Below, one piece after another: positions 1-8,579 of a stretch of DNA of 64,000 nt (positions are counted from its first letter, which is position 1; the number at the start of each line of letters is the position of its first letter). The position numbers and the translations under genes were made by a program. This stretch comes from Pseudomonas tohonis (GTDB lineage: Bacteria > Pseudomonadota > Gammaproteobacteria > Pseudomonadales > Pseudomonadaceae). The DNA lies in the NCBI RefSeq assembly GCF_012767755.2, contig NZ_AP023189.1, positions 4,590,001-4,654,000 on the forward strand, given 5' to 3'. Under the pieces are notes generated by a model that did not search any database, was not told the DNA's origin, and was given only the letters and a program-made list of their open reading frames with translations.

Positions 1-1938
1 CAGACCCGTGTAGGTAGCCAGGTTCGACCGCGGCGTGCGCCCGATCGGCTTCTGGTCCACCTGCACCAGGCGCTGTATGGCGTCCACGTCGCCCGCCAGA
101 TGGCCGCCGGTCGCTTCGACCACTGCCGGCCCTTCGCTGGTGGCGCTTTCGGCGGCATCGTCTTCAGGCTCGTGGCCCAGGTGCAGCAGCACCAATTCCG
201 GCAGGGCCTGCGCGACGAGGCTGGATTTGCCGGAGCCAGAGATGCCGGTAACGGCTGTCAGCACGCCCAGCGGAATGCGCGCATCCACGCCATGCAGGTT
301 ATGGCGGTGGATGCCCTGCAGCTCCAACCAGCCGGTCGCTTCGCGTGCTCGGCTTCCGGGTGCGGGAATTTCGTCGAACAGGTAACGTGCAGTACGCGAT
401 TCGGCAATCTTGCGCAGGCCATCCGGCTCGCCGCTGTAGAGCACGCGGCCGCCACGCTCGCCGGCATCCGGCCCGACATCCACGAGCCATTGCGCGCGGC
501 GCATCAGGTCCAGGTCGTGATCCACCACAAACACCGAGTTGCCCGCGTCGCGCAGCCGGTCGAGTGCATCGTACAGGGCCTGGCTGTCGGAGGGATGCAG
601 GCCCGCCGAGGGTTCGTCGAGTACGTACACGACGCCGAACAGCAGGGAACTTAATTGCGTGGCCAACCGCAAGCGTTGCAACTCGCCGGCCGAAAGCGTC
701 GGCGTGGCCCGGTCCAGCGTCAGGTAGCCCAGGCCTAGCCCGCGCAGTTGGCGCAGGCGCGCCATCACGCCTCCAGCCAGGCGCTGTGCGGCGAGGCGCT
801 TTTCTTCCGACAGCGCGGAGGTACGGCGCACGTCGGGCGATACCGCATGGACCGCACGGCCGGTGGCAGCGCGTTCGGCACGCTCGCGCCGGGTCGCTTC
901 CTTGTCCGTAGCCGCACCCGCTGCATGGGCGCGGAAATCGCCCTGTGCGATGGGTTCGAGCAATGCCGCCAAGTGGTCCAGCGGCATCTGCATAAACGCG
1001 CCGATGTCCACCCCAGCGAAGGTGACCGACAGCGCTTCGGGCTTGAGCCTCTTGCCGTGGCAGGTGGGGCACGGCTTGCCCTCCATGAACCGGGATACGC
1101 GCTTTCTCATCAGCGCGCTCTGGGTATTGGCGAAGGTGTGCAACACATACCGCCGGGCGCCGGTGAAGGTGCCCATGTAGCTCGGCTCCATCTTGCGTTT
1201 GAGCGCGGTGCGGGTTTCGGCAGGCGTGAAACCGGCGTACACCGGCACCGTTGGTGTTTCCTCGGTGAACAGAATCCAGTCGCGATCCTTTTTCGGCAGG
1301 TCCTTCCACGGCCGGTCAACGTCGTAGCCCATGCTGACCAGGATGTCGCGCAGGTTCTGGCCCTGCCAGGCGGGCGGCCAGGAAGCAATCGCCCGCTCAC
1401 GGATGCTCAGGGAGGGGTCGGGCACCATGATCGCCTCGGTCACTTCGTACACATGACCCAAGCCGTGGCAGGTCGAGCACGCCCCCTGCGGCGTGTTCGG
1501 CGAAAAATCCTCGGCGTACAGCATCGGCTGGTTGGCGGGATAGGCGCCGGCGCGCGAATACATCATCCGCACCAGGCTGGACAGGGTGGTCACACTGCCC
1601 ACGGAGGAACGCGCATTGCTGGCCCCCCGCTGCTGCTGCAGCGCCACCGCTGGTGGCAGGCCGTCGATCGCATCTACGTCCGGCACGCCCGCCTGGTCGA
1701 TCAGGCGCCGTGCATAGGGGGCCACCGACTCAAAGTAGCGTCGCTGCGCCTCGGCATAGATGGTGCCGAAGGCCAGCGAGGACTTCCCGGAGCCGGAGAC
1801 ACCCGAGAACACCACCAGCGCATTCCGCGGGATAGAGACGTCCACCTCTTTGAGGTTGTTCTCACGCGCGCCACGCACCTGCACGAGGCCGCTGGCCGCA
1901 GCGGTACAAGAGGATTCACCGAAAGTATTGTTTGGCAT
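1..1938 (-). CDS. UvrA-like excinuclease ATPase, 3' end outside the window
   Basis: ABC-type ATPase of the UvrA family, which recognises damaged DNA in nucleotide excision repair. The visible 646 codons contain the first Walker A (GVSGSGKSS, residues 46-54), zinc-ligand pairs of the type CSTCHG and CPTCHGK, the ABC signature in TLSAGELQRLRLATQL, a Walker B in VLDEPSAGLHPSD, and a second Walker A (GISGSGKSS, about residue 562). The first half is short compared with housekeeping UvrA (about 940 residues in all), so this looks like a UvrA2-type paralogue rather than the main uvrA; that is inference. The start is the ATG at 1938, only about 50 bases after the broken helicase gene, so a promoter of its own is not evident. 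Confidence 0.88.
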   Translation of the reverse strand, partial: MPNNTFGESSCTAAASGLVQVRGARENNLKEVDVSIPRNALVVFSGVSGSGKSSLAFGTIYAEAQRRYFESVAPYARRLIDQAGVPDVDAIDGLPPAVALQQQRGASNARSSVGSVTTLSSLVRMMYSRAGAYPANQPMLYAEDFSPNTPQGACSTCHGLGHVYEVTEAIMVPDPSLSIRERAIASWPPAWQGQNLRDILVSMGYDVDRPWKDLPKKDRDWILFTEETPTVPVYAGFTPAETRTALKRKMEPSYMGTFTGARRYVLHTFANTQSALMRKRVSRFMEGKPCPTCHGKRLKPEALSVTFAGVDIGAFMQMPLDHLAALLEPIAQGDFRAHAAGAATDKEATRRERAERAATGRAVHAVSPDVRRTSALSEEKRLAAQRLAGGVMARLRQLRGLGLGYLTLDRATPTLSAGELQRLRLATQLSSLLFGVVYVLDEPSAGLHPSDSQALYDALDRLRDAGNSVFVVDHDLDLMRRAQWLVDVGPDAGERGGRVLYSGEPDGLRKIAESRTARYLFDEIPAPGSRAREATGWLELQGIHRHNLHGVDARIPLGVLTAVTGISGSGKSSLVAQALPELVLLHLGHEPEDDAAESATSEGPAVVEATGGHLAGDVDAIQRLVQVDQKPIGRTPRSNLATYTGL

Positions 1939-1962
1939 GTTCTTATCCTGTAGTTCGCCCCG

Positions 1963-1983
1963 CTCAGGACGGGACTTCCTGAG
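1963..1983. repeat. 7-bp inverted repeat at a gene-fusion junction
   Basis: CTCAGGA (1963-1969) and TCCTGAG (1977-1983) form perfect arms around a 7-base loop. Recognisable helicase sequence ends at about 1986, immediately beside this repeat, and the UvrA-like gene starts at 1938. The repeat therefore sits at the junction and may be a scar of the rearrangement or a weak hairpin. Confidence 0.5.
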
Positions 1984-1985
1984 TG

Positions 1986-2523
1986 GTAGGGAAAACTGAT
2001 GCTCTGCAGATGCTCGTCACGCTTGATGCGGTGCTTCTTCCTGTTCAGCCCCGCTCAGAAACAATTGGCACTGCTGATTGAAGAAGTCTTCCAGTTCAGC
2101 GGCTGTGAAGTGGTCGCTGAAGGCATGCTCGGCGTGACTCATCACGTCGAAATACACCACAGCCAATTCCAACTCTTCCAGCTCAAGCTGCTGGCAGAGC
2201 AGCCAGCCGTAGACCTTGACCTGCGCCCAATGCAGCAGCCGGTGGTTGGCCGGAATGCGGCTGATATCGCCACGGTGGGTTTTGATCTCTTCTAGGCGCC
2301 GCTCTTGCGGATCGTACCCGTCGGCCCTGCCGCCGACCAGCAGGCCGGGGTAGCTGCCACTTAGAGGTAACTCGGCGATATAGCCGTCTCCCCGCCGATC
2401 AACCACTGTCTGGTGCCCAGCCATGCCTTCCTGAGCGGTGGGGGAAGGGGTGAAGCGCAGATCCAGGTCACCTTCCTTGGCGGTGAACTCGCACAGTGCC
2501 CGCACCGCTACCCGATAGCTCAT
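1986..2523 (-). pseudogene. DinG/Rad3-like helicase, N-terminal nuclease domain only (frameshifted and truncated)
   Basis: The ATG at 2523 opens 168 codons with a RecB/Cas4-like PD-(D/E)XK core: GGRADGYD, then LEEIKTH, then a QVKVYGWLL-type motif. In complete homologues this domain is fused to a DinG-like superfamily 2 helicase of several hundred residues and follows a VRR-NUC gene, as here. The frame stops at 2017, but the neighbouring frame continues directly with RDEHLQSISFPY, the linker expected before the helicase, up to about 1986. There the sequence switches to the UvrA leader. So there is one frameshift near 2020-2030 plus loss of the whole helicase. It overlaps the preceding VRR-NUC gene by 4 bases, as in an intact operon. 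Confidence 0.8.
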
Positions 2524-4156
2524 GCCTCAGCCCAGCGCACGTAGCAAACTACAACGGCGATACCGTGCTCAGCCGCGAAACTGAGCCAGCGTTTCTGGTT
2601 GTCCTGCAGGCGGTCGCCGGGGCCTTTGACCTCAATCATCCGGTAGCGATGTTCCTGCGGATAAAACTGGATCAGATCGGGCATGCCGGCGCGGTTGGCT
2701 TTCAGATCTCGCAGCAGGCGGGTAAAACAGGCGTGCAGGTGTGCAGCGGGAATGCACTGCAGGGCTAGTTCCAGGCGCGCCTCATCGAGCATGCCCCAAA
2801 AGACGAAGGGTGATTGCAGGCCGAACTTTTCCTGATACCGAGCCTTGATCAATTGCCTGTAGTCGGGTTGTTCAAGTTGCAGTAGACAGCGTTTGAACAG
2901 GTGTTGGCGGCGCGCATAAAAGTCCGGGCTGTGCAGGTCCACCGGGCCACTGTGGAACGGGTGAAAAAATGACCCCGGCAGCGGTGCGAAGATCGCCTCC
3001 CAGCACAGCAAGCCGAACAGGCTGCAGAGCAGGGTATTTTCCACATAGTGCACCGGAGCATCATCCTGCTGCAGGTGATCACGCACAGCTATCTCCACAC
3101 TGCCATGTGTCGGCGCCGGCAATACCAAGTTGATGCGGGTTTCGCTCGCAGCCTTGGGCTTTTTCACCATCTGCAGGCCGAGCTTGCGCTGCAGGCGGGT
3201 GAGGGCTCGTTCCAGGCGCTGGCTTTCTTCATCGCTGCCTGGGGTTTGGCTAAAGGCCAGGGCCTGATCATAGGCCTCGGCATCGCGCCCCAGTTGTTCC
3301 AGTACGCGAATCTGTCGCCAGCGGGCTTCGCCATGCGCGCTTTGCTGATAAAGCAGCAGGGCCTGCTCCAGCTCACCGCTCCTCTCCAGTTGCTGGGCGA
3401 TCTGAAACAGCAGGCACGATTGGCGGCTGCAAAGGTATGGGTTGCTTGAACTGAACGCCAGCAACGGCGGCACAATGTCCGCCAGGTCTGCGCCTTGCTC
3501 AACGCTGACGCGTAACTGGCGCAGGTGCAGGTAATCCTCAAGATCCTGGCGGCACTGAAAACCACGTGACTCCGGGCCTATGTCCACCGATTCGTAACGG
3601 TAGATGCCCAGATCCGTCAGCACGAACTCGGACCAGTCCTGAGCCAGATTGCCAAAGAACATCAGGCGCAAACGATCACACAACTCGCCCACCATCAGGC
3701 TGAGTAACTGATCATCCAACATAGGGCACCAGTCCGTGAAGGTCTGGGCAGGTAGGTCCATTGCGCGCAGTTGTTCGAGCTCGGCCTTTTTCTGCGCCGC
3801 GCGGCGGTCTGTGAGCGGCATATGAGTCAGCACCTCATCCTTGCGCAGCAGCTCGGCAATCTCATCGGCTGTGAGCAGCGCCTGCTCGGTGATCCATCCC
3901 TGTTCAAGCAGTGGATCGGCAGCAGCCAGGCAGTCGCCGATTTCCGGGTAAACGAGCTTGCTCAGACGAAAATGACAGCCCTTGCGCTAATCATGCGCAC
4001 CAGCAAGGCCTGGGATGGCCAGGGCAGGGTATTGAAGGTGTCGAGAAAGGCACGTTCTTCATCCGCCAGTAGATCTGCATAGCGCTCAGCCACCCAGGCG
4101 AGTGCCGTACGGAAATTGCTGAGGTAGTAAAGCTCAGGGGCTAACGAGACGGACAT
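2520..4156 (-). pseudogene. VRR-NUC (FAN1-like) nuclease with a single-base frameshift
   Basis: FAN1-type structure-specific nuclease of bacteria. The C-terminus has the VRR-NUC core: GMPDLIQF, MIEVKGPGDRL, then DNQKRW. The N-terminus starts at the ATG at 4156 (SLAPELYYLSNF) and runs in frame to about 3985. There loss of one base (AGCGCAAG where AGCCGCAAG is expected) sends the frame to a stop at 3962. Reading on in the adjacent frame gives KGCHFRLSKLVYPEIGD and then the long 437-codon frame without further damage. Repaired, the product would be about 545 residues, the normal family size. Either a very recent pseudogene or a sequencing error; the damaged helicase partner favours real decay. 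Confidence 0.85.
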
Positions 4157-4283
4157 GGTAGCGATCACTGTATTCTTGTACAGGATTGTCCGTGTTGCGG
4201 TGCCGAGGATCAACTGGCGCAGAAGCTGACGGTATCAGCAGGTGAAAGTGGCCAACTCCAGCCCGATGCTACTGGCGACTCCC

Positions 4284-4321
4284 GGCCGGTATCTGCCTGT
4301 CGCGTTAGGCAGGTACCGGCC
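4284..4321. repeat. Strong stem-loop, 15-bp arms
   Basis: GGCCGGTATCTGCCT (4284-4298) pairs with AGGCAGGTACCGGCC (4307-4321) with one mismatch and an 8-base loop. It directly abuts, and shares GGCC with, the left end of the 4318-4484 element. It has no T tract on either side, so it is not a classical terminator. Confidence 0.6.
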
Positions 4322-4484
4322 GAGACTGTGTAAAAACGTTTTCAAGTGCGGCAGGTACTCAAACACAAGCTAGAAATCGTGCATCTGGGAGAAATCCACA
4401 TTTGCTGACGTGCCGATAAACTCCAGATTTCACGTAGACGCGAGTACTTCAATTTTGAAGAAGCGTTTTTACACACTCTGGGCC
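4318..4484. mobile_element. Small inverted-repeat element (MITE-like or IS deletion remnant)
   Basis: About 167 bp bounded by imperfect terminal inverted repeats. The left end carries GGCC-GAGACTGTGTAAAAACG; the reverse complement of the right end reads GGCC-CAGAGTGTGTAAAAACG, and similarity continues a few bases inward (TTTTCAA against TTCTTCAA). The interior carries no convincing transposase frame. The outer GGCC could belong to the repeat or be a 4-bp target duplication. The family cannot be assigned from sequence alone. Confidence 0.6.
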
Positions 4485-4786
4485 AATAGCGGTCAGTCGC
4501 GATACCATAGAGATGATTCACCATAAGGCAGCGACTGGAGCTCACGCAGCAATAATCCTTAGATCCATTGCTAACTGACTAATACAAGATGCTGCTGGTT
4601 GGCAGATTCGATTCGTTCTCTCATCAGGATCACAAGCCGTCGGTACTCAAGCTTAGGAACAGCATGGCGATTGGCAGATTTCCAAAGTCGCCATGAGTCG
4701 CTCAGAACGATGTTTCATGACCGGCGAAACTTGGATCCTGCCTGAGCATCATTGATGCTCGCATGGATTCGAACGATACAGCATCC
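4485..4786. other. Intergenic, no gene recognised
   Basis: No convincing coding frame is seen. The only structure is a compact inverted repeat, GAGCATCA-T-TGATGCTC, at 4744-4760. Together with the inverted-repeat element this makes about 670 bp without a gene. Confidence 0.5.
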
Positions 4787-4818
4787 GAGTAGCCGCCCCG
4801 AGCAGGAGACGGCTACTC
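4787..4818 (-). terminator. Hairpin downstream of the formaldehyde dehydrogenase
   Basis: GAGTAGCCG (4787-4795) and CGGCTACTC (4810-4818) form perfect 9-bp arms, 6 bases past the stop codon of the minus-strand dehydrogenase. There is no following T run, so termination strength is uncertain. Confidence 0.5.
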
Positions 4819-4824
4819 AAAACA

Positions 4825-5964
4825 CTAAGCCGCAGGCTTCATCACAACCTTCGTCCACCCCTTGTCTCGTGCATCGAAGTGCTTATAAGCACTTGGGCCA
4901 TCATCCAGCTTCAATCGATGGGAAACGATCTGCGAGGGTGCGGCACGCCCGTGATGAATTAGCTCAGCCAACTGGCGGTTGTACGCCTTGACGTTGGCTT
5001 GCCCGGTGCCGATTTTCTGCCCTTTGAACCAGAAGGAACCGAAGTCGAAAGCCATCTTCCCTTCTTTGGCTAACTCGTTCTTGGCACCCGGATCTTGGGG
5101 AACGAATAGCCCGACTACTCCGATACCACCGGTTGCCTTGGTCGAGGCGACGAGGTTGTTCATGGTCAGGTGATTCACCTCGTGGCCATGTTTGTCGCAG
5201 CACTGGTAGCCCACGCATTCGCACCCACGATCCGTGCCTTTACCATCGGTGTAATTCAGGATTTCATCGACAGCCTTCTGCTCGACGGAATTGATTGGCG
5301 TGGCCCCCATCTGGGCAGCCAGTTTCAAGCGGTCTGGTTGATCGTCTATTACGAAGACCTGCGAAGCGCCTTGGATAAGCGCGGAGTGCGCCGCCATCAA
5401 GCCGACCGGGCCTGCGCCGTAGATGGCAATGGACTCGCCTGGTTGCAGCCCCGCCAGCCTTGTTGCGTGCCATCCCGTGGGGAAAATGTCGGAGAGCATG
5501 ACGTAGTCGTCCTCGCGCTCCTTCGCATCCTCAGGCAGCACGAGACAGTTGAAGTCCGCGAAGGGAACTCGCAGCAGCTCGGCCTGGCCACCGTCATAAG
5601 TGCCCATCTCTGCAAAGCCGTAGGCGGCACCAGCGCTGCCTGGATTGGCGGTCAAGCAATAGCCGGTAAGTCCTTTCTCGCAGTTTTCACAAAAACCACA
5701 GCCGATGTTGAAGGGCAAGCAGACCATGTCTCCAACCTTAACGCGCTCAACTCCTGCACCTACCTCGACCACCTCACCGAGGTTCTCGTGACCGAAGACT
5801 CGACCCGTCTCGAAGGTGGTTCTGCCTTCGTACATGTGCAGATCGGAACCACAAATATTCGTGGATGTGACTCGAACGAGAGCATCCGTTGGTCTCTCGA
5901 TCTTCGCATCTGGGACGTTCTGGACGCTGACGTCACGCGGGCCGTTGTAGACGATTGCTTTCAT
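4825..5964 (-). CDS. fdhA: Glutathione-independent formaldehyde dehydrogenase (zinc-type MDR)
   Basis: Predicted cytosolic NAD-dependent oxidation of formaldehyde to formate without glutathione. The 379-residue product has the medium-chain dehydrogenase layout. The catalytic zinc region carries C38 (NICGSD) and H59 (FGHEN); four structural-zinc cysteines lie at 89, 92, 95 and 103. The Rossmann glycine motif GAGPVG is at 183-188, and VGYQCCD and VGLFVPQDPG follow in the cofactor half. It is slightly shorter than the well-studied P. putida enzyme (399) and belongs to the shorter MKA-starting subgroup. It stands alone between damaged genes, with no frmR-like or C1 partner visible, so it looks like a stress-protection cargo gene. 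A hairpin follows the stop. Confidence 0.9.
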   Translation of the reverse strand: MKAIVYNGPRDVSVQNVPDAKIERPTDALVRVTSTNICGSDLHMYEGRTTFETGRVFGHENLGEVVEVGAGVERVKVGDMVCLPFNIGCGFCENCEKGLTGYCLTANPGSAGAAYGFAEMGTYDGGQAELLRVPFADFNCLVLPEDAKEREDDYVMLSDIFPTGWHATRLAGLQPGESIAIYGAGPVGLMAAHSALIQGASQVFVIDDQPDRLKLAAQMGATPINSVEQKAVDEILNYTDGKGTDRGCECVGYQCCDKHGHEVNHLTMNNLVASTKATGGIGVVGLFVPQDPGAKNELAKEGKMAFDFGSFWFKGQKIGTGQANVKAYNRQLAELIHHGRAAPSQIVSHRLKLDDGPSAYKHFDARDKGWTKVVMKPAA

Positions 5965-6128
5965 CTGGGTTCTCCAAGTCAGTTCAAAGGAGCGCCGATT
6001 GCGCTTTCGCTCCTACCTTGGTTCGTCTCCCATACAACGCGCGTTGTTCAGGAAAACTGGTCAAAGCCTGACGGGCGGTACCGCGTTCGAGGCTGATGCA
6101 ACAGCTCTAAAACGACCATTTTCCTCTA

Positions 6129-6565
6129 TTGAAGCGCACGTCGCCGTTGCTCGGCACTGGACTAAACTTTCCGTTTTTGCAGACAAATCGAGATGCCCAA
6201 TGGAGAGCGCTAAGATTCAAGCATTCGCAAAGAGCAAACAAGGACGGCTCTCGAAACTTGGATCCACCGGGCACTGCTCCGCAGCGAGGACTACCTGTTC
6301 CCGAGCCGGCTGCACGCCTCTGAACACCTATCCACTCGACAATACGCTCGTATCGTTGAAGCCTGGGTGAAGGTCATTGGTCTTGATCCTGCCATGTATG
6401 GCACTCACACAATGAGACGTACCAAGGCTTCCCTGATCTATCGCAGGAGGAAACTTGAGAGCTGTTCAACTGCTGCTCGGTCATACGAATCTGGAAAGCA
6501 CTGTCCGATATCCCGGGATCGAGATAGACGACGCCTTGGAGATGGCGGAGCAGACCGAAGTTTGA
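6129..6565 (+). pseudogene. Small tyrosine integrase, decayed over three reading frames
   Basis: The translation is recognisable only by changing frame. MKRTSPL begins at 6129; a second frame gives ESAKIQAFAKSKQ; from 6244 a third reads ALETWIHRALLRSEDYLFPS and continues through GLDPAMYGTHTMRRTKASLI. After an indel near 6445 the tail reads GGNLRAVQLLLGHTNLEST and ends at the TGA at 6563-6565. The HTMRRT and LLGHTNLESTVRY parts correspond to the catalytic His-x-x-Arg and the His preceding the tyrosine box of tyrosine recombinases; the tyrosine itself is kept in VRYPG. At least two frameshifts, so non-functional. Confidence 0.75.
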
Positions 6566-6579
6566 CTGTGCGAGGCATA

Positions 6580-6630
6580 GCGACGGCCTCGGCCAAGCCG
6601 TCGCTAACCGGCCAAAAGGGGCCGGCTTTA
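6580..6630 (+). terminator. Twin hairpins after the integrase remnant
   Basis: GCGACGGC/GCCGTCGC (6580-6587 with 6597-6604) is followed by CCGGCC/GGCCGG (6608-6613 with 6620-6625) and CTTTA. The position just past the integrase stop fits a terminator of the original gene. The T tract is short. Confidence 0.45.
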
Positions 6631-6920
6631 CTGAATAGATCAGACGACCCTTGAGGCTTGAGGGAATCGATGAAACTAAGGGCGATTCACATGACAATTA
6701 CGCTACATCAGGCTTTTGACTCATCCGATACGCCCTCCTCCGGAGTCGCTACCAATTCCTATTAGTTGGACGTTTCGGATGAAGTCGTTGACGGCTGGGT
6801 GATGGTCTTGCGAGACGATCTCAATAGGAGGCATTTCAAGGCGCTCACTGAATCGCTCATGGGCGCTACTCTTGAATCCAGCATTGGCTACCTACCGCAT
6901 GAGCCGGTAGCCAGATACCG
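6631..6920. other. Intergenic, no gene recognised
   Basis: No frame here resembles a protein I recognise and no RNA gene is evident. It separates the integrase remnant from the dehydrogenase fragments. Confidence 0.4.
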
Positions 6921-7310
6921 TCAGAAGCCCTCCAGAACGATCTTGCCCTTTGCCTTGCCGCTCTCCAGCAAGGCATGGGCGCGACGTAGGTTTTCGGCGC
7001 TGATACGCCCGTAGTTTTCGCCAACGGTGGTGCGCAACACACCCGCATCGATCTGGCGGGCCACTTCATTGAGGATGTTGTGCTGCTCCTGCATGTCCTC
7101 GGTCTCGTACAGCGAGCGCGTGTACATCAGCTCCCAGTGCAGCGACAGGCTCTTGCGTTTGAGCGGTACGACGTCCAGCGTGGCCGGGTCATCGATCAGG
7201 CCCAACCTGCCCTGTGGCTTCAGTGACTCGATGATCTGCTCGTAATGCCGATCGGTCTGCGTCAGGCTTGCGACGTAGCTGACCTGCGGAAGGCCGATGC
7301 GCTTGGTCAT
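6921..7310 (-). pseudogene. C-terminal fragment of a zinc-type alcohol dehydrogenase/quinone oxidoreductase
   Basis: About 129 codons matching only the last third of a medium-chain dehydrogenase: TQTDRHYEQIIESLKPQGRL, the domain around LSLHWELMYTRSLYET, and a KGKIVLEGF ending. The N-terminal catalytic domain and the Rossmann glycine motif are absent. The fragment begins at an ATG (7310) with a strong AGGAGG ribosome-binding site about 4 bases upstream. The first few codons (MTKRIG) may come from another gene fused to this tail. It could be translated as a stub, but it cannot be a working dehydrogenase. Confidence 0.7.
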
Positions 7311-7408
7311 CGAACCTCCTGTCTGTGCATGTGTGAGAGACGCATCGAGCTGGCATGGGCTTATCGACAGTGACCCTACCGGCCATGCCGCGAAGACCTG
7401 CACGTGGT

Positions 7409-7606
7409 TTAAAGCGTTACAACAATCTTGCCCACCTGGGCATTCGATTCCATGTACCGGTGAGCCTCGGCCATCTCGTCGAAGCTGAATGTACGGTCGA
7501 TTACCGGCTGCAGCTGCCCAGAGGCGAGCCCTTCGTTGATGAAGTGCTTGGCCCGTTCGAGTTTTTCTCGATCCTGGGTGATCTCGAACAAGCGCCAGAG
7601 GCCGCT
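7409..7606 (-). pseudogene. C-terminal fragment of a second zinc-type dehydrogenase
   Basis: About 65 codons on the minus strand give the tail of another MDR-family oxidoreductase: KLERAKHFINEGLASGQLQP, VIDRTFSFDEMAEAHRYMES and GKIVVTL at the stop. Upstream of about 7606 the sequence becomes the plus-strand ImmA/IrrE gene, so the first four fifths of this gene are missing. It is distinct from the 6921-7310 fragment, since both hold their own C-terminus. Confidence 0.65.
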
Positions 7607-8217
7607 GCGGAGATGCTGAGGGCACACTGGGGTTTAGGTGAGCAGCCGGTTAAGAACATGATTGCGCTTCTTGAGTCGAAAGGCGTTCGTGTCTACTCAC
7701 TTGCAATTGATGCAAAGGAGGTCGACGCGTTCTCGATGTGGAGTGGCGGCCGCCCCTTTATGTTCTTGAATACCTTCAAGTCGGCCGAGCGTTGCCGCTT
7801 TGACGCAGCTCATGAATTAGGACATTTGGTTATGCACCAGCATGCCCACCCACAAGGACCTGATTTAGAGCGTGAGGCGAATGCCTTTGCGTCGGCTTTT
7901 CTAATGCCACGTGCAAGCGTTCTAGCGATGGCTCCACGTTCGATCACTATCAAAAGCCTCATCAAATACAAGAAGCTCTGGTCCGTTTCTGTGGCAGCCT
8001 TAAATTACCGACTTCATAGCCTGGGGCTTTCCACGGAGTGGGCTTACCGAACGCTGTGTATTCAGATTGCTCAAGAGGGCTATCGCACCGAAGAGCCGGA
8101 ATCTATTGCTCATGAGCGGTCAGTGATCCTGGAGAAGATTTTCGCCGCGTTACGTGCAGATGGGGTTGGGAAAGCTGGCGTCGCGGGAGAACTGGCAATC
8201 AGTCCTGAGGAGATCAA
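7603..8217 (+). pseudogene. XRE/ImmA-IrrE family metallopeptidase, both ends missing
   Basis: The frame contains LRAHWGLGEQPVKNMIALLE, a segment normally preceded by an XRE helix-turn-helix, then the zinc peptidase motif HELGHLVMH (from about 7810) and EREANAFASAFLMP. ImmA/IrrE peptidases typically cleave repressors in mobile elements. Here the N-terminal DNA-binding part is replaced by a dehydrogenase tail near 7606. The C-terminal part stops matching after AISPEEIN near 8217, where minus-strand helicase sequence begins. The open frame actually spans 7355-8305, but its two ends are antisense to other fragments. Confidence 0.7.
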
Positions 8218-8579
8218 TGAATTTCGTCGAAAACCACGAACACACGGTAGTCATCGAGGAGTCGCCAGAACGTCTCATCTCGGTATTCCATGGCTTGATA
8301 GGTGAACGCCGCCCCAACTGCGCCGAGTTGGCCGTCCAAGCGTCTGCCGAGCACCGCAGCAAAGGACGAGCGAAAGCCCTCGACAACTTGGCAGGATGGT
8401 GCGAAGCAGAGCACCAGATCGATCCGGTCCTGCTCAAGCAGCCTGCTGGCCAGCTCTGCCGCCATACGCGTCTTACCGGCACCCGGCGTTGCCTGGCAGA
8501 AGAAGTGCGGCGTGGCAGTAAAGTGCTCCAGTGCCGCGTCGATGCAGCGGCGTTGCCAGTTTCGCAGCAGTGTGGTCAT
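8214..8579 (-). pseudogene. DEAD/DEAH helicase truncated at its Walker B box
   Basis: 121 codons with an N-terminal LRNWQRRCIDAAL Q-motif-like start, Walker A in ATPGAGKTRMA, and the Walker B/DEAH segment VFVVFDEIH at the very end. Every later helicase motif is missing because the gene runs into the ImmA/IrrE fragment. The start codon overlaps the stop of the upstream gene by 4 bases (ATGA), showing that the two were a translationally coupled operon. Superfamily 2 helicases of this type are common in restriction and other phage-defence operons, so this is probably a dead defence gene. Confidence 0.8.

Noticed and set aside
299..1309. A 336-codon minus-strand frame
   Set aside because: It overlaps the UvrA-like gene in another frame. 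The UvrA reading carries both Walker A boxes and zinc motifs; this one has none.
4342..4545. 67-codon frame across the inverted-repeat element
   Set aside because: It crosses the element's right end and has no similarity to a transposase that I can recognise.
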